Assembly: GCA_945862165.1 (NCBI GenBank)
Contig: CAMAXI010000006.1
Location: forward strand, 62,001 to 126,000
Direction of reading: 5' to 3'
Origin: Chryseobacterium gleum
Lineage (GTDB): Bacteria > Bacteroidota > Bacteroidia > Flavobacteriales_D > Crocinitomicaceae
DNA: 64,000 nucleotides
Positions 1 through 9,036 of the stretch are shown here, one piece after another. The position numbers and the translations under genes are program-made. The notes beneath the pieces are model-generated. The model was given only the letters and a program-made list of their open reading frames with translations, was not told where the DNA came from and ran no database searches. Within the stretch, counting starts at the first letter, position 1. Each line of letters begins with the position of its first letter.

Positions 1-1
1 T

Positions 2-2554
2 GCAACTACATTGACAGCTTCTGCTGCAGACGTTGACGGAACAGTAACGCAAGTTGAATTCTTCGTAGACGGTGTTTCTGTTGGTGTTGATAACGCTTCT
101 CCATTTACAGCTAACTATACTGCTGTTGCTGGTAACCATAACGTAACAGCTGTTGCTACAGATAACAAAGGAGATAACACAACTTCTTCTGCTGTTGCTA
201 TCACGGTTGCTAACAACCAAGCTCCTACAGTTACTGTTGCTGGTTCTAACGGTATCGTTGGAGATGTAATCACATTAACTTCTACAGCTTCTGATGTTGA
301 TGGTTCAGTTGCACAAGTTGAGTTCTTCGTAGATAACGTTTCTGTTGGTGTTGATAATACAGCTCCTTACTCTGTAAACTGGACTTCATCTTTAGGTGTT
401 CGTGCTATCAAAGCAGTTGCTACAGATAACTTAGGTTTAACTGGAACTTCAACTACACCAAACATTACAATTGCTGCTAACAATCCTCCATCAGCAATTA
501 TCGCTTCTACCTCTCCTTCTATTGCAGGTTCAATCATCGCTCCTACAGTTATCACAATCAACGCTACTGCAACAGATTCTGATGGTACTGTAACTGGTGT
601 TGAATTCTTAATCAATGGTACAGTAGTTGGTACAGATAATACTGCTCCATATTCTTACGATTGGACAAGTACACCTGGAAATAAATCATTAACTGTTAGA
701 TCTACAGATAACAAAGGTGCAGTAACTACTTCAGCTGCTCAAACTTTCTCTGTTGCAGATCCAAACGCACTTCCTTATGAAGTTGTAACGGTAAGTCAAA
801 AATGTAATCTTCCAACATTCAACATCGCTGTTGCTGCTGCTGCTACAAACACAGTAGACAACGTGATTGGTTATGATATGGTTGTTGCTTATGACAAAAC
901 AAGAGTTACACCAACAGGAAATATTACTGTAAACAATGAATTGATTAACCCAGCATTCGTTCAAACTTCAAACGCTATCAACGCTGTAGCTGGAACAATG
1001 AACATTTCTGTTTACTTCAAAGCGAATGCTCCTGCTAACACTAAATTTGCTGGTATCGGTAAAATCATTACTGTAGAATTTAACAAAACAGCAAACTTTG
1101 CTTCTGTGGATACAGCAGTAATATCTTCTTCTTTCTTACAAGAGTCTTACATAGGTGGTGTTTCTACAAAAGCTGTATCTGCTGGTAAAGCAATTACATT
1201 TAAAGATTTCAACTTCCCAATGGCATTAAGATTCTGGGGAGACAATACACCAATCAAATTTGACGCGAGTCGTCCAAATGATTACTTAGCTACTTCTGTA
1301 TTTGGTGCAGATGTAACTACTGGTATTCAAAATGGTAACAACTTAGAAGTTAAAGCGAATATCGATGGTAACATGACATACGACTTAAACAATGGTTTAG
1401 GTATTCGTATCGTAAGAGATATCGCTAATACATCGGATGTATTTGACGTAGTAAACGCAGGTGACGTTAACATCATTAACTCTATCTTGTTAAATGATGT
1501 AGCGGTAACTCCTACAGTTTATCAAATGATTGCAGCGGATGTTAACATTGATGGTGTTATTTCTGCGGGAGATATCTCTCAAATCAGACAAAGAGGTGCT
1601 TTAAGCATTGGTGAATTTAGACAAGCTTGGAACTATTCTAATGCTGGTGTTTCTAATGGACAAGCTTCTAAAGACTGGACATTCGTTGACTCATTAAGAA
1701 TCAAAAACAATCCTGCTTACCAAATTTCAGCTACATATCCTTCTAATGATTTAGCTGGTGGTTTCTCTAAATCAAGAGTTCCTGTAACTCCTTTCTTCTT
1801 ACCTGCTACAGTTACTGATTTTGCTATCTGTCCAGATATCATAGCAGAAACTTACAAAGGTATCATGATGGGTGACGTTGATGGTAGTTATGCTAACTTC
1901 ACAAACAATGGTTTAGTGAAAAACTTAGATAACAAAATCGTATTTGACTTTGCTAACGTAACTGTTAATGGTTCTACTATTGAAGTTCCTGTTTCTATCG
2001 AAGGTGAAAAAGCAGTGAAAGGTCTTGACTTTGCACTTACATTCAACGAAGAAGTTTTAACATACAAAAACGTTGTTGTTAAATCTAACGAAATCGAAAG
2101 CTTCAGTCATTTCAATACAAATGATAGAACTTTACGTTTCACATCTAATGATTTCTCTAATTTCGATAAGAACTCAAACGTAGTTTCTGTTCAATTTGAT
2201 GCTGCAAAAGGAATGATTAACATGGAAGATTTAACATCTGTTAAAGGTATGTTAGATGGTAAAGCTGTAAAAGTAGAATTAAGAGGTTTAGCTGCTGGAG
2301 TTGCTGCATTAGATGCTTCAAACTCAGTGAAAGTTTATCCTAATCCTGCTGCTGGTTTATTAAACATCGTTGCTGGTGTTAACTCTAAAGTAATTATCAC
2401 AGATATTTCTGGAAAAGAAGTAATCTTTGCTGGTGACTTAAATGCTAACATGCAACAAGCAATCAATGTTTCTAACTTTGCAAACGGTATGTACTTAGTA
2501 AAAGTATATAACGAAAACTTTAACAAAGTAGAAAGAGTTGTTATAAACAACTAA
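2..2554 (+). CDS. T9SS type A cargo: Ig-like repeats, cohesin-like and dockerin-like modules (5' end off window)
   Basis: This is the C-terminal 850 or so residues of a secreted adhesin or matrix protein; the reading frame is open at the window edge. In order it holds three Ig-like repeats (about bases 2-230, 230-480 and 480-770, each with a VEFFVD/VEFLIN strand and a VATDNKG/RSTDNKG strand), a cohesin-like beta domain (780-1200), and a dockerin-like segment (1430-1600) whose second loop ADVNIDGVISAGD keeps the calcium spacing DxNxDGxxxxxD. A second cohesin-like domain follows (1935-2290). The tail of about 80 residues with VKVYPNPA and NGMYLVKVYN is a type A sorting domain for T9SS export and surface attachment. 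Codons such as AAC, TTC and GCT are favoured more than in the next two genes, which suggests high expression. The ligand is unknown. Confidence 0.85.
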   Translation, partial: ATTLTASAADVDGTVTQVEFFVDGVSVGVDNASPFTANYTAVAGNHNVTAVATDNKGDNTTSSAVAITVANNQAPTVTVAGSNGIVGDVITLTSTASDVDGSVAQVEFFVDNVSVGVDNTAPYSVNWTSSLGVRAIKAVATDNLGLTGTSTTPNITIAANNPPSAIIASTSPSIAGSIIAPTVITINATATDSDGTVTGVEFLINGTVVGTDNTAPYSYDWTSTPGNKSLTVRSTDNKGAVTTSAAQTFSVADPNALPYEVVTVSQKCNLPTFNIAVAAAATNTVDNVIGYDMVVAYDKTRVTPTGNITVNNELINPAFVQTSNAINAVAGTMNISVYFKANAPANTKFAGIGKIITVEFNKTANFASVDTAVISSSFLQESYIGGVSTKAVSAGKAITFKDFNFPMALRFWGDNTPIKFDASRPNDYLATSVFGADVTTGIQNGNNLEVKANIDGNMTYDLNNGLGIRIVRDIANTSDVFDVVNAGDVNIINSILLNDVAVTPTVYQMIAADVNIDGVISAGDISQIRQRGALSIGEFRQAWNYSNAGVSNGQASKDWTFVDSLRIKNNPAYQISATYPSNDLAGGFSKSRVPVTPFFLPATVTDFAICPDIIAETYKGIMMGDVDGSYANFTNNGLVKNLDNKIVFDFANVTVNGSTIEVPVSIEGEKAVKGLDFALTFNEEVLTYKNVVVKSNEIESFSHFNTNDRTLRFTSNDFSNFDKNSNVVSVQFDAAKGMINMEDLTSVKGMLDGKAVKVELRGLAAGVAALDASNSVKVYPNPAAGLLNIVAGVNSKVIITDISGKEVIFAGDLNANMQQAINVSNFANGMYLVKVYNENFNKVERVVINN

Positions 2555-2574
2555 TCATACAATTGATATCCGGA

Positions 2575-2606
2575 AAGGTCGTGGTGAAAACCACGGCCTT
2601 TTTTTA
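2575..2606 (+). terminator. Intrinsic terminator after the first cargo gene
   Basis: An 11-bp stem (2575-2585 with 2590-2600, one G-U pair) has a GAAA tetraloop and runs into a T-tract. It lies about 20 nt after the stop codon. Its core AAGGTCGTGG recurs after the next gene. Confidence 0.9.
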
Positions 2607-2674
2607 TGCCCAAAAATGAAGGAGATTAATGTTAAATACACAAGGATTTAAACATATCATAGCATATAGTTTAA

Positions 2675-2703
2675 TTTGTTTTGATGATTCAAAAGTACCT
2701 TTG
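2675..2703 (+). promoter_or_regulatory. Promoter of the chimeric cargo gene
   Basis: TTTG at 2675-2678 and TACCTTTG at 2696-2703, 17 nt apart, fit the Bacteroidota -33/-7 pattern. They place the transcript start about 30 nt before the ATG at 2741. A homologous promoter precedes the next gene. Confidence 0.65.
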
Positions 2704-2740
2704 CTGGAATGTTACAAGATGTAACTCTAACCAAACCTCT

Positions 2741-3766
2741 ATGAAAAAAATAATTTGGATATTACTGCTGTTTTTTGCCGCACAACTAAATGCAAAAGAG
2801 ACAAACAATAATTGTAAAAATAGCGCTTTTCTTCCTCCTCCTCCACCGGATGTTGCGAATGACACCTTGTTTTTTGATTTGCAAAATGCAATGTATACAT
2901 TTTCAAAAACTGAAAACTTTGTAGATATTCCGATCTATGTAAGATCCAAAGGGCCTGTAAGTTCTTTTGACTTTAGAATGAAATTTAATCAAACAAAACT
3001 TACCTATATAAGTACAACGAATATAGAAGCACAACTTCAACCATTTACTTCATTAAACTCCAATGATAATTTCTTACGAAACAACACATCTGGTCCTTCC
3101 GTATCTTATGTAATACCAAATAATACTACCCTAGTATATGTTCGTTTTCAAATCAACGTGCCATGTACAACAATTTCAGAAACAGATTTCTTTTCTATAA
3201 CGACTTTATTGGTTGGTTATCCGTGTAAAAACCAGGTGACTCCTGTTACACCGATAACTGCCAATACAATATTAACCACCAGCTTACTTAGCAGTGGATC
3301 CCCTATTCTATTTTATGGCCCTACAAACAATGCAGGTATTCCAATAACTTCCTACAGTTGGAATCTTGGAAATGGGGTAACTTCAACAGATAAAAATGTA
3401 AGTACGACATATACCGATCCAGGAAATTATAATGCAAAATTAGTAGTAAAAACTGCAGAAGGCTGTAAAGATTCAATAACGCAAGTCCTTAACATCCTTA
3501 CTGCTGGTATTGCATCATTGGATGCTACAGACAAGGTGAAAATTTATCCAAATCCTGCGGATGGTATAGTAAACATCTTTGCTAACGTTAACGCGAAAGT
3601 AATGATCACGGATATTTCTGGAAAAGAGGTGCTGTTTTCTAGTAACGTACATGCAAACATACAAGAATCAATCAATGTTTCAAACCTTACAAACGGTATA
3701 TACTTAGTGAAGATTTACAATGAAAGCTATAAAAAAGTAGAACGAATCGTTATCAATCACAAATAA
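2741..3766 (+). CDS. T9SS type A cargo with cohesin-like and PKD domains; mosaic of its two neighbours
   Basis: A 341-residue exported protein. The start at 2741 is chosen because MKKIIWILLLFFAAQLNA is a clean signal peptide; the upstream in-frame extension to 2681 covers the promoter. Residues about 30-190 form a cohesin-like domain (SSFDFRMKFNQTKL), followed by one PKD domain (YSWNLGNG) and a type A sorting tail (VKIYPNPA, NGIYLVKIYN). The first 255 or so residues are close to the head of the next gene, while the last 85 or so match the tail of the previous gene, so it is probably a recombination product. Surface attachment through T9SS is expected; the binding partner is unknown. Confidence 0.85.
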   Translation: MKKIIWILLLFFAAQLNAKETNNNCKNSAFLPPPPPDVANDTLFFDLQNAMYTFSKTENFVDIPIYVRSKGPVSSFDFRMKFNQTKLTYISTTNIEAQLQPFTSLNSNDNFLRNNTSGPSVSYVIPNNTTLVYVRFQINVPCTTISETDFFSITTLLVGYPCKNQVTPVTPITANTILTTSLLSSGSPILFYGPTNNAGIPITSYSWNLGNGVTSTDKNVSTTYTDPGNYNAKLVVKTAEGCKDSITQVLNILTAGIASLDATDKVKIYPNPADGIVNIFANVNAKVMITDISGKEVLFSSNVHANIQESINVSNLTNGIYLVKIYNESYKKVERIVINHK

Positions 3767-3781
3767 TACATTTGATTTTAG

Positions 3782-3813
3782 AAAAGGTCGTGGTGAATTC
3801 TCGACCTTTTTTT
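3782..3813 (+). terminator. Intrinsic terminator after the chimeric cargo gene
   Basis: AAAAGGTCG (3782-3790) pairs with CGACCTTTT (3802-3810) around an 11-nt loop, followed by T residues. The sequence is related to the terminator at 2575. Confidence 0.85.
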
Positions 3814-3882
3814 ATGCGCAAAAAGGAATGAAATTAATATTAAGCAAACAAGTAATTAAACATATCATAACACAGAGTTTAT

Positions 3883-3911
3883 TTTGATTTAGTGTTTCAA
3901 AAGTAACTTTG
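3883..3911 (+). promoter_or_regulatory. Promoter of the type B cargo gene
   Basis: TTTG (3883-3886), 17 nt, then TAACTTTG (3904-3911). Spacing and flanks (CATATCATA upstream, TTCAAAAGTA just before the -7 box) are shared with the promoter at 2675, showing the two regions are duplicates. Confidence 0.65.
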
Positions 3912-3946
3912 TTAGGTTACGTGAAGTAACTTTTAATCGCAAATCT

Positions 3947-6900
3947 ATGAAAAAAATACTTTGGATTTTAATCCTATTTTTCGCCTCTCAATTAAACGCA
4001 AAAGAGACTTTTAATTTTTCCAACAACTCCTCTTTTCTTCCGCCCCCTCCTCCAGATGTTGCAAATGACACCTTGTTTTTTGATTTACAAAATGCTATCT
4101 ATTCATTTTCAAATGGTGTGACTTATTTTGACCTACCAATATTTGTAAAATCGAAAGGTCCTGTGAGTTCTTTTGATTTTAGAATGAAATTCAATCAAAC
4201 AAAATTAACATACATAAGTACAAGCAAAGTAGTTGTGCAACTAGACCCTTATACCTTTTTAAATCCGAATGATAATTTCTTAAGAAACAACACATCAGGC
4301 CCTTACGTTTCCTATGTAATTCCAAATAATACCACGCTTGTATATGTTCGTTTTCAAATCAACGTACCATGTACTACAATTTCGGAAGCAGATTTCTTCG
4401 CAATAACCACTTTGTTAGTGGGGTATCCTTGTAAAAACAAAGTTACACCTGTTACACCGATAACTGCCAACTCAAAATTAACAACTAGTTTACTTTGTAG
4501 TGGTTCTCCAATAGTTTTTAACGGACCCTTAAATTCCTCCGGTATTTCAATTGCAACCTATAATTGGGATCTTGGAAATGGTTCAACTTCTACAACTCAA
4601 AATGTAAGTACTACGTATGTCGATCCTGGAAAATATACTACAAAATTAGTGGTTCAAACTGCAGAAGGTTGTAAGGATTCCGTTACCCAAGAACTTGAAA
4701 TTAATCAATCGCCAAAAGCAAACTTTACTTCGGAGTTCTTACCACTTATAGACTCTATGAAATTTACAAATATTTCAGAAAATGTAGGGAGTTCACCAAC
4801 CTATGAATGGAATTTTGGGGATCAAAAAACAAGTACAGAATCAAATCCATCTCATCAGTATAAATCTGGAGGGGAATACGGAGTTACATTAAAGGTAAGA
4901 ACAACCGAAGGATGTGTTAGCTCCTACTTCTTTTCTATTATACTTTCCAAACCAACCGCAAATTTCACGAACTCAACCAATGCATGTGTAGATGCTTCCA
5001 TGAATTTTATAAATACTTCTGTGTATACCGGTGGTAAGCTAACAAAATGGGAATGGGACTTTGGTGATGATACTAAATCAGACCTTGAAAATCCATCCCA
5101 CATTTTTTCTAAATCTGGAACCTATCAAGTTTCATTAACCGTAACTAGTGATAAAGGTTCGAAAGGAAATATTACCAAGACAATCACCATAAACAATAAA
5201 CCAAAAGTAGATTTTGTATCTAATTCTATCAGTGGATGTTCTCCTTTCCCAGTTAATTTTAGTGATCAATCCATTACAGATGAAGGTTCCGAATATTTAT
5301 GGGATTTTGGGAATTTTAAATTATCTACTGAAAAAGACCCTACCCATACATTTATAGAAAATCGTTCGTACACAATAAAAGAAATTATTACAACCAAAGG
5401 TGGTTGTAAAGATTCATTAGTTAGAACATCCTACATTACTGTTTTAAATGTTCCCATTGCAGAATTTAGCAACTCTGTAACATGTTCGAATGCTATCATA
5501 AATTTCACCGATCAATCCACCGTATTAGCTTCTAAAATCACTTCATGGTTCTGGGATTTCGGAGACGGTAGTACATCAAACATTCAAAATCCAACACACG
5601 TATATGCTAAAAAAGGTAAATACAAATTAAACCTTACGGCTACTTCAAGTATTGGTTGTTCAAATGATATTGTTAGAGATCTAGTTATCAATGACAAACC
5701 AATTGTAGTATTCAGTGCACAAAACACATCTGGCTGCTTACCACTTACGCCAAAATTCAATGATTTCTCTACAACGGTGGATGGTTCAACCTATCAATGG
5801 ATATTTGGGGATAGCACCACTTCTACTGAAAAATCGCCAAGCCATACCTATTTAAAAGATGGTTTATTCAATGTAAAAGAAATTATTACCGCACCAGGCG
5901 GATGTAAAGATTCCCTTGAAATTCCAGGATATATCTATGCATTAAGTGCTGTTAAACCTAATTTTACAGTAAAAAACTTTTGCGCTAATCGTATCACAGA
6001 TTTTATCGATAGCTCTTCTGTTACAAAAGGTTCCATTAAAAATTGGAAATGGGAAATAAACAACGATATCATTCAAGCGCAAAACAAAACGTATGTATTT
6101 AATAAAGCTGGAAAATACCTAATCAAACTAACCGTATCTTCCGATCAAAACTGTGAAAATAGCATTCAAAAAGAAATTGAAATAGATGATGTACCAAAAG
6201 TGAGTTTCACTTCCGATAAAGTAGAAGGTTGTTTCCCGGAAGTAATCAACTTTTTAAATACTTCTATTGTGTCATCCAACACTAAATTTAAATGGGATTT
6301 TGGAGATGGATTCAAAGACTTTACACCTAGTCCATTCCATAAATATCAATCCATGGACACATTTACCGTAAAATGTATCGCAACTTCTCCATTAGGATGT
6401 ACCGACAGTTTGATAAAAGCTAAAATGATAACCATCTACCCTATACCAACTGCTAAATTCGCAATTAAAAACACGAGTGCATTAGTGCCAAATTTAAAAA
6501 TTGCTTTCGAAAATTTATCGAGTTATGCAAGTGAGTTCTTGTGGGAATTTGGAGATAATACCAGTTCAGCACTCGTAACACCTCAACATGCATATATCGA
6601 AGAAAAATCAGCAGATTATCAAGTTTGTTTAACGGCATACTCCTCTAAATCCTGTTACACTACTGCGTGTGATTCTATAAAAATAAACTTTTCAACCATT
6701 TTAGCTGTTCCATCTGCATTTTCGCCAAATGGTGACAATAACAATGACGTCTTTAAAATTTTAGGAGGTCCAATTGTTAAACTCGATTTAAAAATATTCA
6801 ATGAATGGGGGAATGAAATTTTTGCAAGTACCTCTCAAAATGAAGGATGGGATGGAACAAACAAAGGACTACCACAACCAATTGGCTCCTACCAATACGC

Positions 6901-6967
6901 ATTTACTGCTACCACAGTAGATGGTAAAGAAGTTACCAAAAATGGTATAATCAATCTTACGCGTTAA
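3947..6967 (+). CDS. T9SS type B cargo: cohesin-like domain plus about nine PKD repeats
   Basis: A 1006-residue exported protein. After the signal peptide (MKKILWILILFFASQLNA) comes a cohesin-like domain (residues about 30-190), then nine PKD-like repeats marked by WDLGNG, WNFGDQ, WDFGDD, WDFGNF, WDFGDG, WIFGDS, a degenerate WEINND, WDFGDG and WEFGDN. The last 85 or so residues (VPSAFSPNGDNNND, IFNEWGNEIF, GWDGTNKG, GSYQYAFT) are the gliding-motility-associated C-terminal domain, the type B T9SS sorting signal. Such cargo is typically encoded next to a PorP/SprF protein, as here, with 12 nt between the genes. Likely a long adhesin or filament component; the ligand is unknown. Confidence 0.9.
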   Translation: MKKILWILILFFASQLNAKETFNFSNNSSFLPPPPPDVANDTLFFDLQNAIYSFSNGVTYFDLPIFVKSKGPVSSFDFRMKFNQTKLTYISTSKVVVQLDPYTFLNPNDNFLRNNTSGPYVSYVIPNNTTLVYVRFQINVPCTTISEADFFAITTLLVGYPCKNKVTPVTPITANSKLTTSLLCSGSPIVFNGPLNSSGISIATYNWDLGNGSTSTTQNVSTTYVDPGKYTTKLVVQTAEGCKDSVTQELEINQSPKANFTSEFLPLIDSMKFTNISENVGSSPTYEWNFGDQKTSTESNPSHQYKSGGEYGVTLKVRTTEGCVSSYFFSIILSKPTANFTNSTNACVDASMNFINTSVYTGGKLTKWEWDFGDDTKSDLENPSHIFSKSGTYQVSLTVTSDKGSKGNITKTITINNKPKVDFVSNSISGCSPFPVNFSDQSITDEGSEYLWDFGNFKLSTEKDPTHTFIENRSYTIKEIITTKGGCKDSLVRTSYITVLNVPIAEFSNSVTCSNAIINFTDQSTVLASKITSWFWDFGDGSTSNIQNPTHVYAKKGKYKLNLTATSSIGCSNDIVRDLVINDKPIVVFSAQNTSGCLPLTPKFNDFSTTVDGSTYQWIFGDSTTSTEKSPSHTYLKDGLFNVKEIITAPGGCKDSLEIPGYIYALSAVKPNFTVKNFCANRITDFIDSSSVTKGSIKNWKWEINNDIIQAQNKTYVFNKAGKYLIKLTVSSDQNCENSIQKEIEIDDVPKVSFTSDKVEGCFPEVINFLNTSIVSSNTKFKWDFGDGFKDFTPSPFHKYQSMDTFTVKCIATSPLGCTDSLIKAKMITIYPIPTAKFAIKNTSALVPNLKIAFENLSSYASEFLWEFGDNTSSALVTPQHAYIEEKSADYQVCLTAYSSKSCYTTACDSIKINFSTILAVPSAFSPNGDNNNDVFKILGGPIVKLDLKIFNEWGNEIFASTSQNEGWDGTNKGLPQPIGSYQYAFTATTVDGKEVTKNGIINLTR

Positions 6968-6979
6968 AACTGAAAGACA

Positions 6980-8269
6980 ATGAAACTAATTTTATCCATA
7001 CTTTTATCTTTTAGTGCTTTAATCAGCCTTGCTCAAGATGCTAGATATTATCAATATGACCTAAATGCGTTGTATCTGAACCCTGCCCTAACAGGTGAGC
7101 GAATTTATGCTTCTAAAGGTGTTCAATTAAACACAAACAATGGTTACCGTTCTTCTAATGCTTCTCGTGAATCAGGAAATATAATTTCTTCCTTAGGAGT
7201 AGATATGCCTTTAACCAACCGTTTTGCTATTGGACAATTTTTAGGCAATAATAGAAGTGAAAGTGGTGCTTTTAATACCTTCAACTTTTTACTTTCAGGT
7301 GCATATAAAATTATTAATCCTGCAAATAATGAGGATAAAAGATGTCTCTCAATAGGAATGCAAATTGGTGTTTTAAACACGAGTATGAACACCCAAAATT
7401 TCACCTACGCATCGCAATACAATCCTAATTCTGCAAGCGGATTCGATAATTCTTTTGCTTCTGGAGAAAACTATACGAGACAAAGTTTGTATGCTTTAGA
7501 TAACAATGTTGGAATCTATTATCGAACCAAATTTGGCAAAAAGAAAACGTTATTAGCTACAGGACTTTCATTTTATCATGTAGGAACAATCAACAAAGCA
7601 AATACGATTGATCACACAACAGATTTACGTTCTAACTTCCATATCAACCTAATCTATCCAATAGGAGAATTTTTGACAATTACACCAAAATTCTTATACA
7701 TGAATCAAAGTAATGCTAAAGAATATAATACCGGTTTATTAATAAACTTTAAAGTAAATAAACATACAGAACCTATCGTTGGTGTAAACTGGATTTATCA
7801 AAAAGCATTGGTTGCACAAATCGGCTTAAAATTTAATGAAAACAATATAATTCGTGTAAGTTATGCAACCTCCATTGGTGATTACGTGGCTTCCGGTTCA
7901 AGAGGTATGGAATTTTCGTATGTTCATATTTCTAATCGTAAACTTCAACCTATCCAAAAAACGAATGTTAATGGAGATTCAAAAGATGAAAAAGGAAACG
8001 AAGCTATTCCTGTTCCAACAACGAATGACCCTGAAGATATCTATTATCTATTGAAAATGAAAAACATTCTTAATCGTCTAACTACAGTAGCAAATACCGA
8101 AAATATTTCACCAAAAGACATTCAAAAAGAATTGGATAAAGTACAAGAGGAATTAATTGAATTGTCAAATATTCAGACAAGTCCTGAGATGACACCTATA
8201 ATAGATGCATATATCAAGCAAATCGAAGATAAATTGAAAATTTTACAACAAAAACTGCAAAAGAAATGA
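6980..8269 (+). CDS. PorP/SprF-family T9SS membrane protein with a C-terminal coiled-coil extension
   Basis: A 429-residue outer-membrane protein with signal peptide MKLILSILLSFSALISLAQ. The family start DARYYQYDLNALYLNPALTG and alternating beta-strand pattern to about residue 320 are typical of PorP/SprF, which helps a type B cargo reach or stay on the cell surface. Family members are usually near 300-340 residues; here about 110 more follow. These comprise a polar linker, then helical heptads (IQKELDKVQEELIELSNIQ, IKQIEDKLKILQQKLQ). Its stop overlaps the next start (ATGA), and the upstream gene is a type B cargo, so the three are probably co-transcribed. Confidence 0.88.
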   Translation: MKLILSILLSFSALISLAQDARYYQYDLNALYLNPALTGERIYASKGVQLNTNNGYRSSNASRESGNIISSLGVDMPLTNRFAIGQFLGNNRSESGAFNTFNFLLSGAYKIINPANNEDKRCLSIGMQIGVLNTSMNTQNFTYASQYNPNSASGFDNSFASGENYTRQSLYALDNNVGIYYRTKFGKKKTLLATGLSFYHVGTINKANTIDHTTDLRSNFHINLIYPIGEFLTITPKFLYMNQSNAKEYNTGLLINFKVNKHTEPIVGVNWIYQKALVAQIGLKFNENNIIRVSYATSIGDYVASGSRGMEFSYVHISNRKLQPIQKTNVNGDSKDEKGNEAIPVPTTNDPEDIYYLLKMKNILNRLTTVANTENISPKDIQKELDKVQEELIELSNIQTSPEMTPIIDAYIKQIEDKLKILQQKLQKK

Positions 8270-8874
8270 AAAAATTAATCGTATTTAGCATTCTATTTTA
8301 TCACGGATTTACTTTTTCACAAGACACAACGCATGTAAAACATACGCAAAAAATAAGTAATTTATTAGACAAAGTTCAAGTTATTAATGAGGGTAAAATA
8401 AATAATAAGAAACAAGTAATTAATAAAAGTAAGATTGATGGTTTAATGTTGAAAATTGAAACTATCAATAATGAACAACAGAAAATTGCTACTTCAAAAG
8501 AGTACAACCTGGATTCGTTACGTGCTGTTATTCAAATATTAAATTTCAACAATCTACAAAAGGATTCTCTTATTGCAACACTTAAAAAACAACTTGAATC
8601 CCAAAAAACATCCAACCAATCATTCACTGCTGTACTAACAAAACAACCAAACAGTATTTCACATAAGTATATCGTGCTTGGTGCGTTTCACTACAAATCA
8701 AATGCAGAAAAACAGTTGTCTAAACTTAGAAATTATAATCTAGAGCTAATTCCTACACATACGAATCAACTTCATTATGTAGTTTATAAAATGAAACCGA
8801 ACGAAAAAATAAATGCAACATTACATAAATTCAGAAATCAGGTAGATCCAAACGCTTGGTATATTTCGTTTTAA
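8266..8874 (+). CDS. Exported coiled-coil protein with a SPOR-like C-terminal domain
   Basis: A 202-residue protein with a signal peptide ending near TFSQD. Residues about 25-125 are polar and helix-prone (KIDGLMLKIETINNEQQKI, DSLIATLKKQLESQK). The last 70 residues (KYIVLGAFHYKSNAEKQLSKL ends with the YVVYKM strand) resemble a SPOR fold, which in other proteins binds denuded peptidoglycan. It overlaps the PorP/SprF gene by 4 nt. A periplasmic role linking the PorP/SprF extension to the cell wall is inferred, not shown. Confidence 0.7.
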   Translation: MKKLIVFSILFYHGFTFSQDTTHVKHTQKISNLLDKVQVINEGKINNKKQVINKSKIDGLMLKIETINNEQQKIATSKEYNLDSLRAVIQILNFNNLQKDSLIATLKKQLESQKTSNQSFTAVLTKQPNSISHKYIVLGAFHYKSNAEKQLSKLRNYNLELIPTHTNQLHYVVYKMKPNEKINATLHKFRNQVDPNAWYISF

Positions 8875-9036
8875 AAATTACGTTTAAACGTCACTACAAA
8901 ATTTAGTATTCTCCTAGGAGCAGGACACAATATTTTCTTAATGTTAAATTTCTGTAACTTGATATTATTAAACATCTTACCCCTATTTTTTCTCTTCAAA
9001 CTTTCCTAGCTTTATTGAAAAATTTAGCAAAGTAAT

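Noticed and set aside
2681-2740. Longer start for the chimeric cargo
   Set aside because: The extension overlaps the TACCTTTG promoter and displaces the signal peptide from the N-terminus.
8880-8920. Palindromes ACGTTTAAACGT and CTCCTAGGAG after the SPOR-like gene
   Set aside because: Both are short, have no T-tract and match no known site; chance occurrence is likely.
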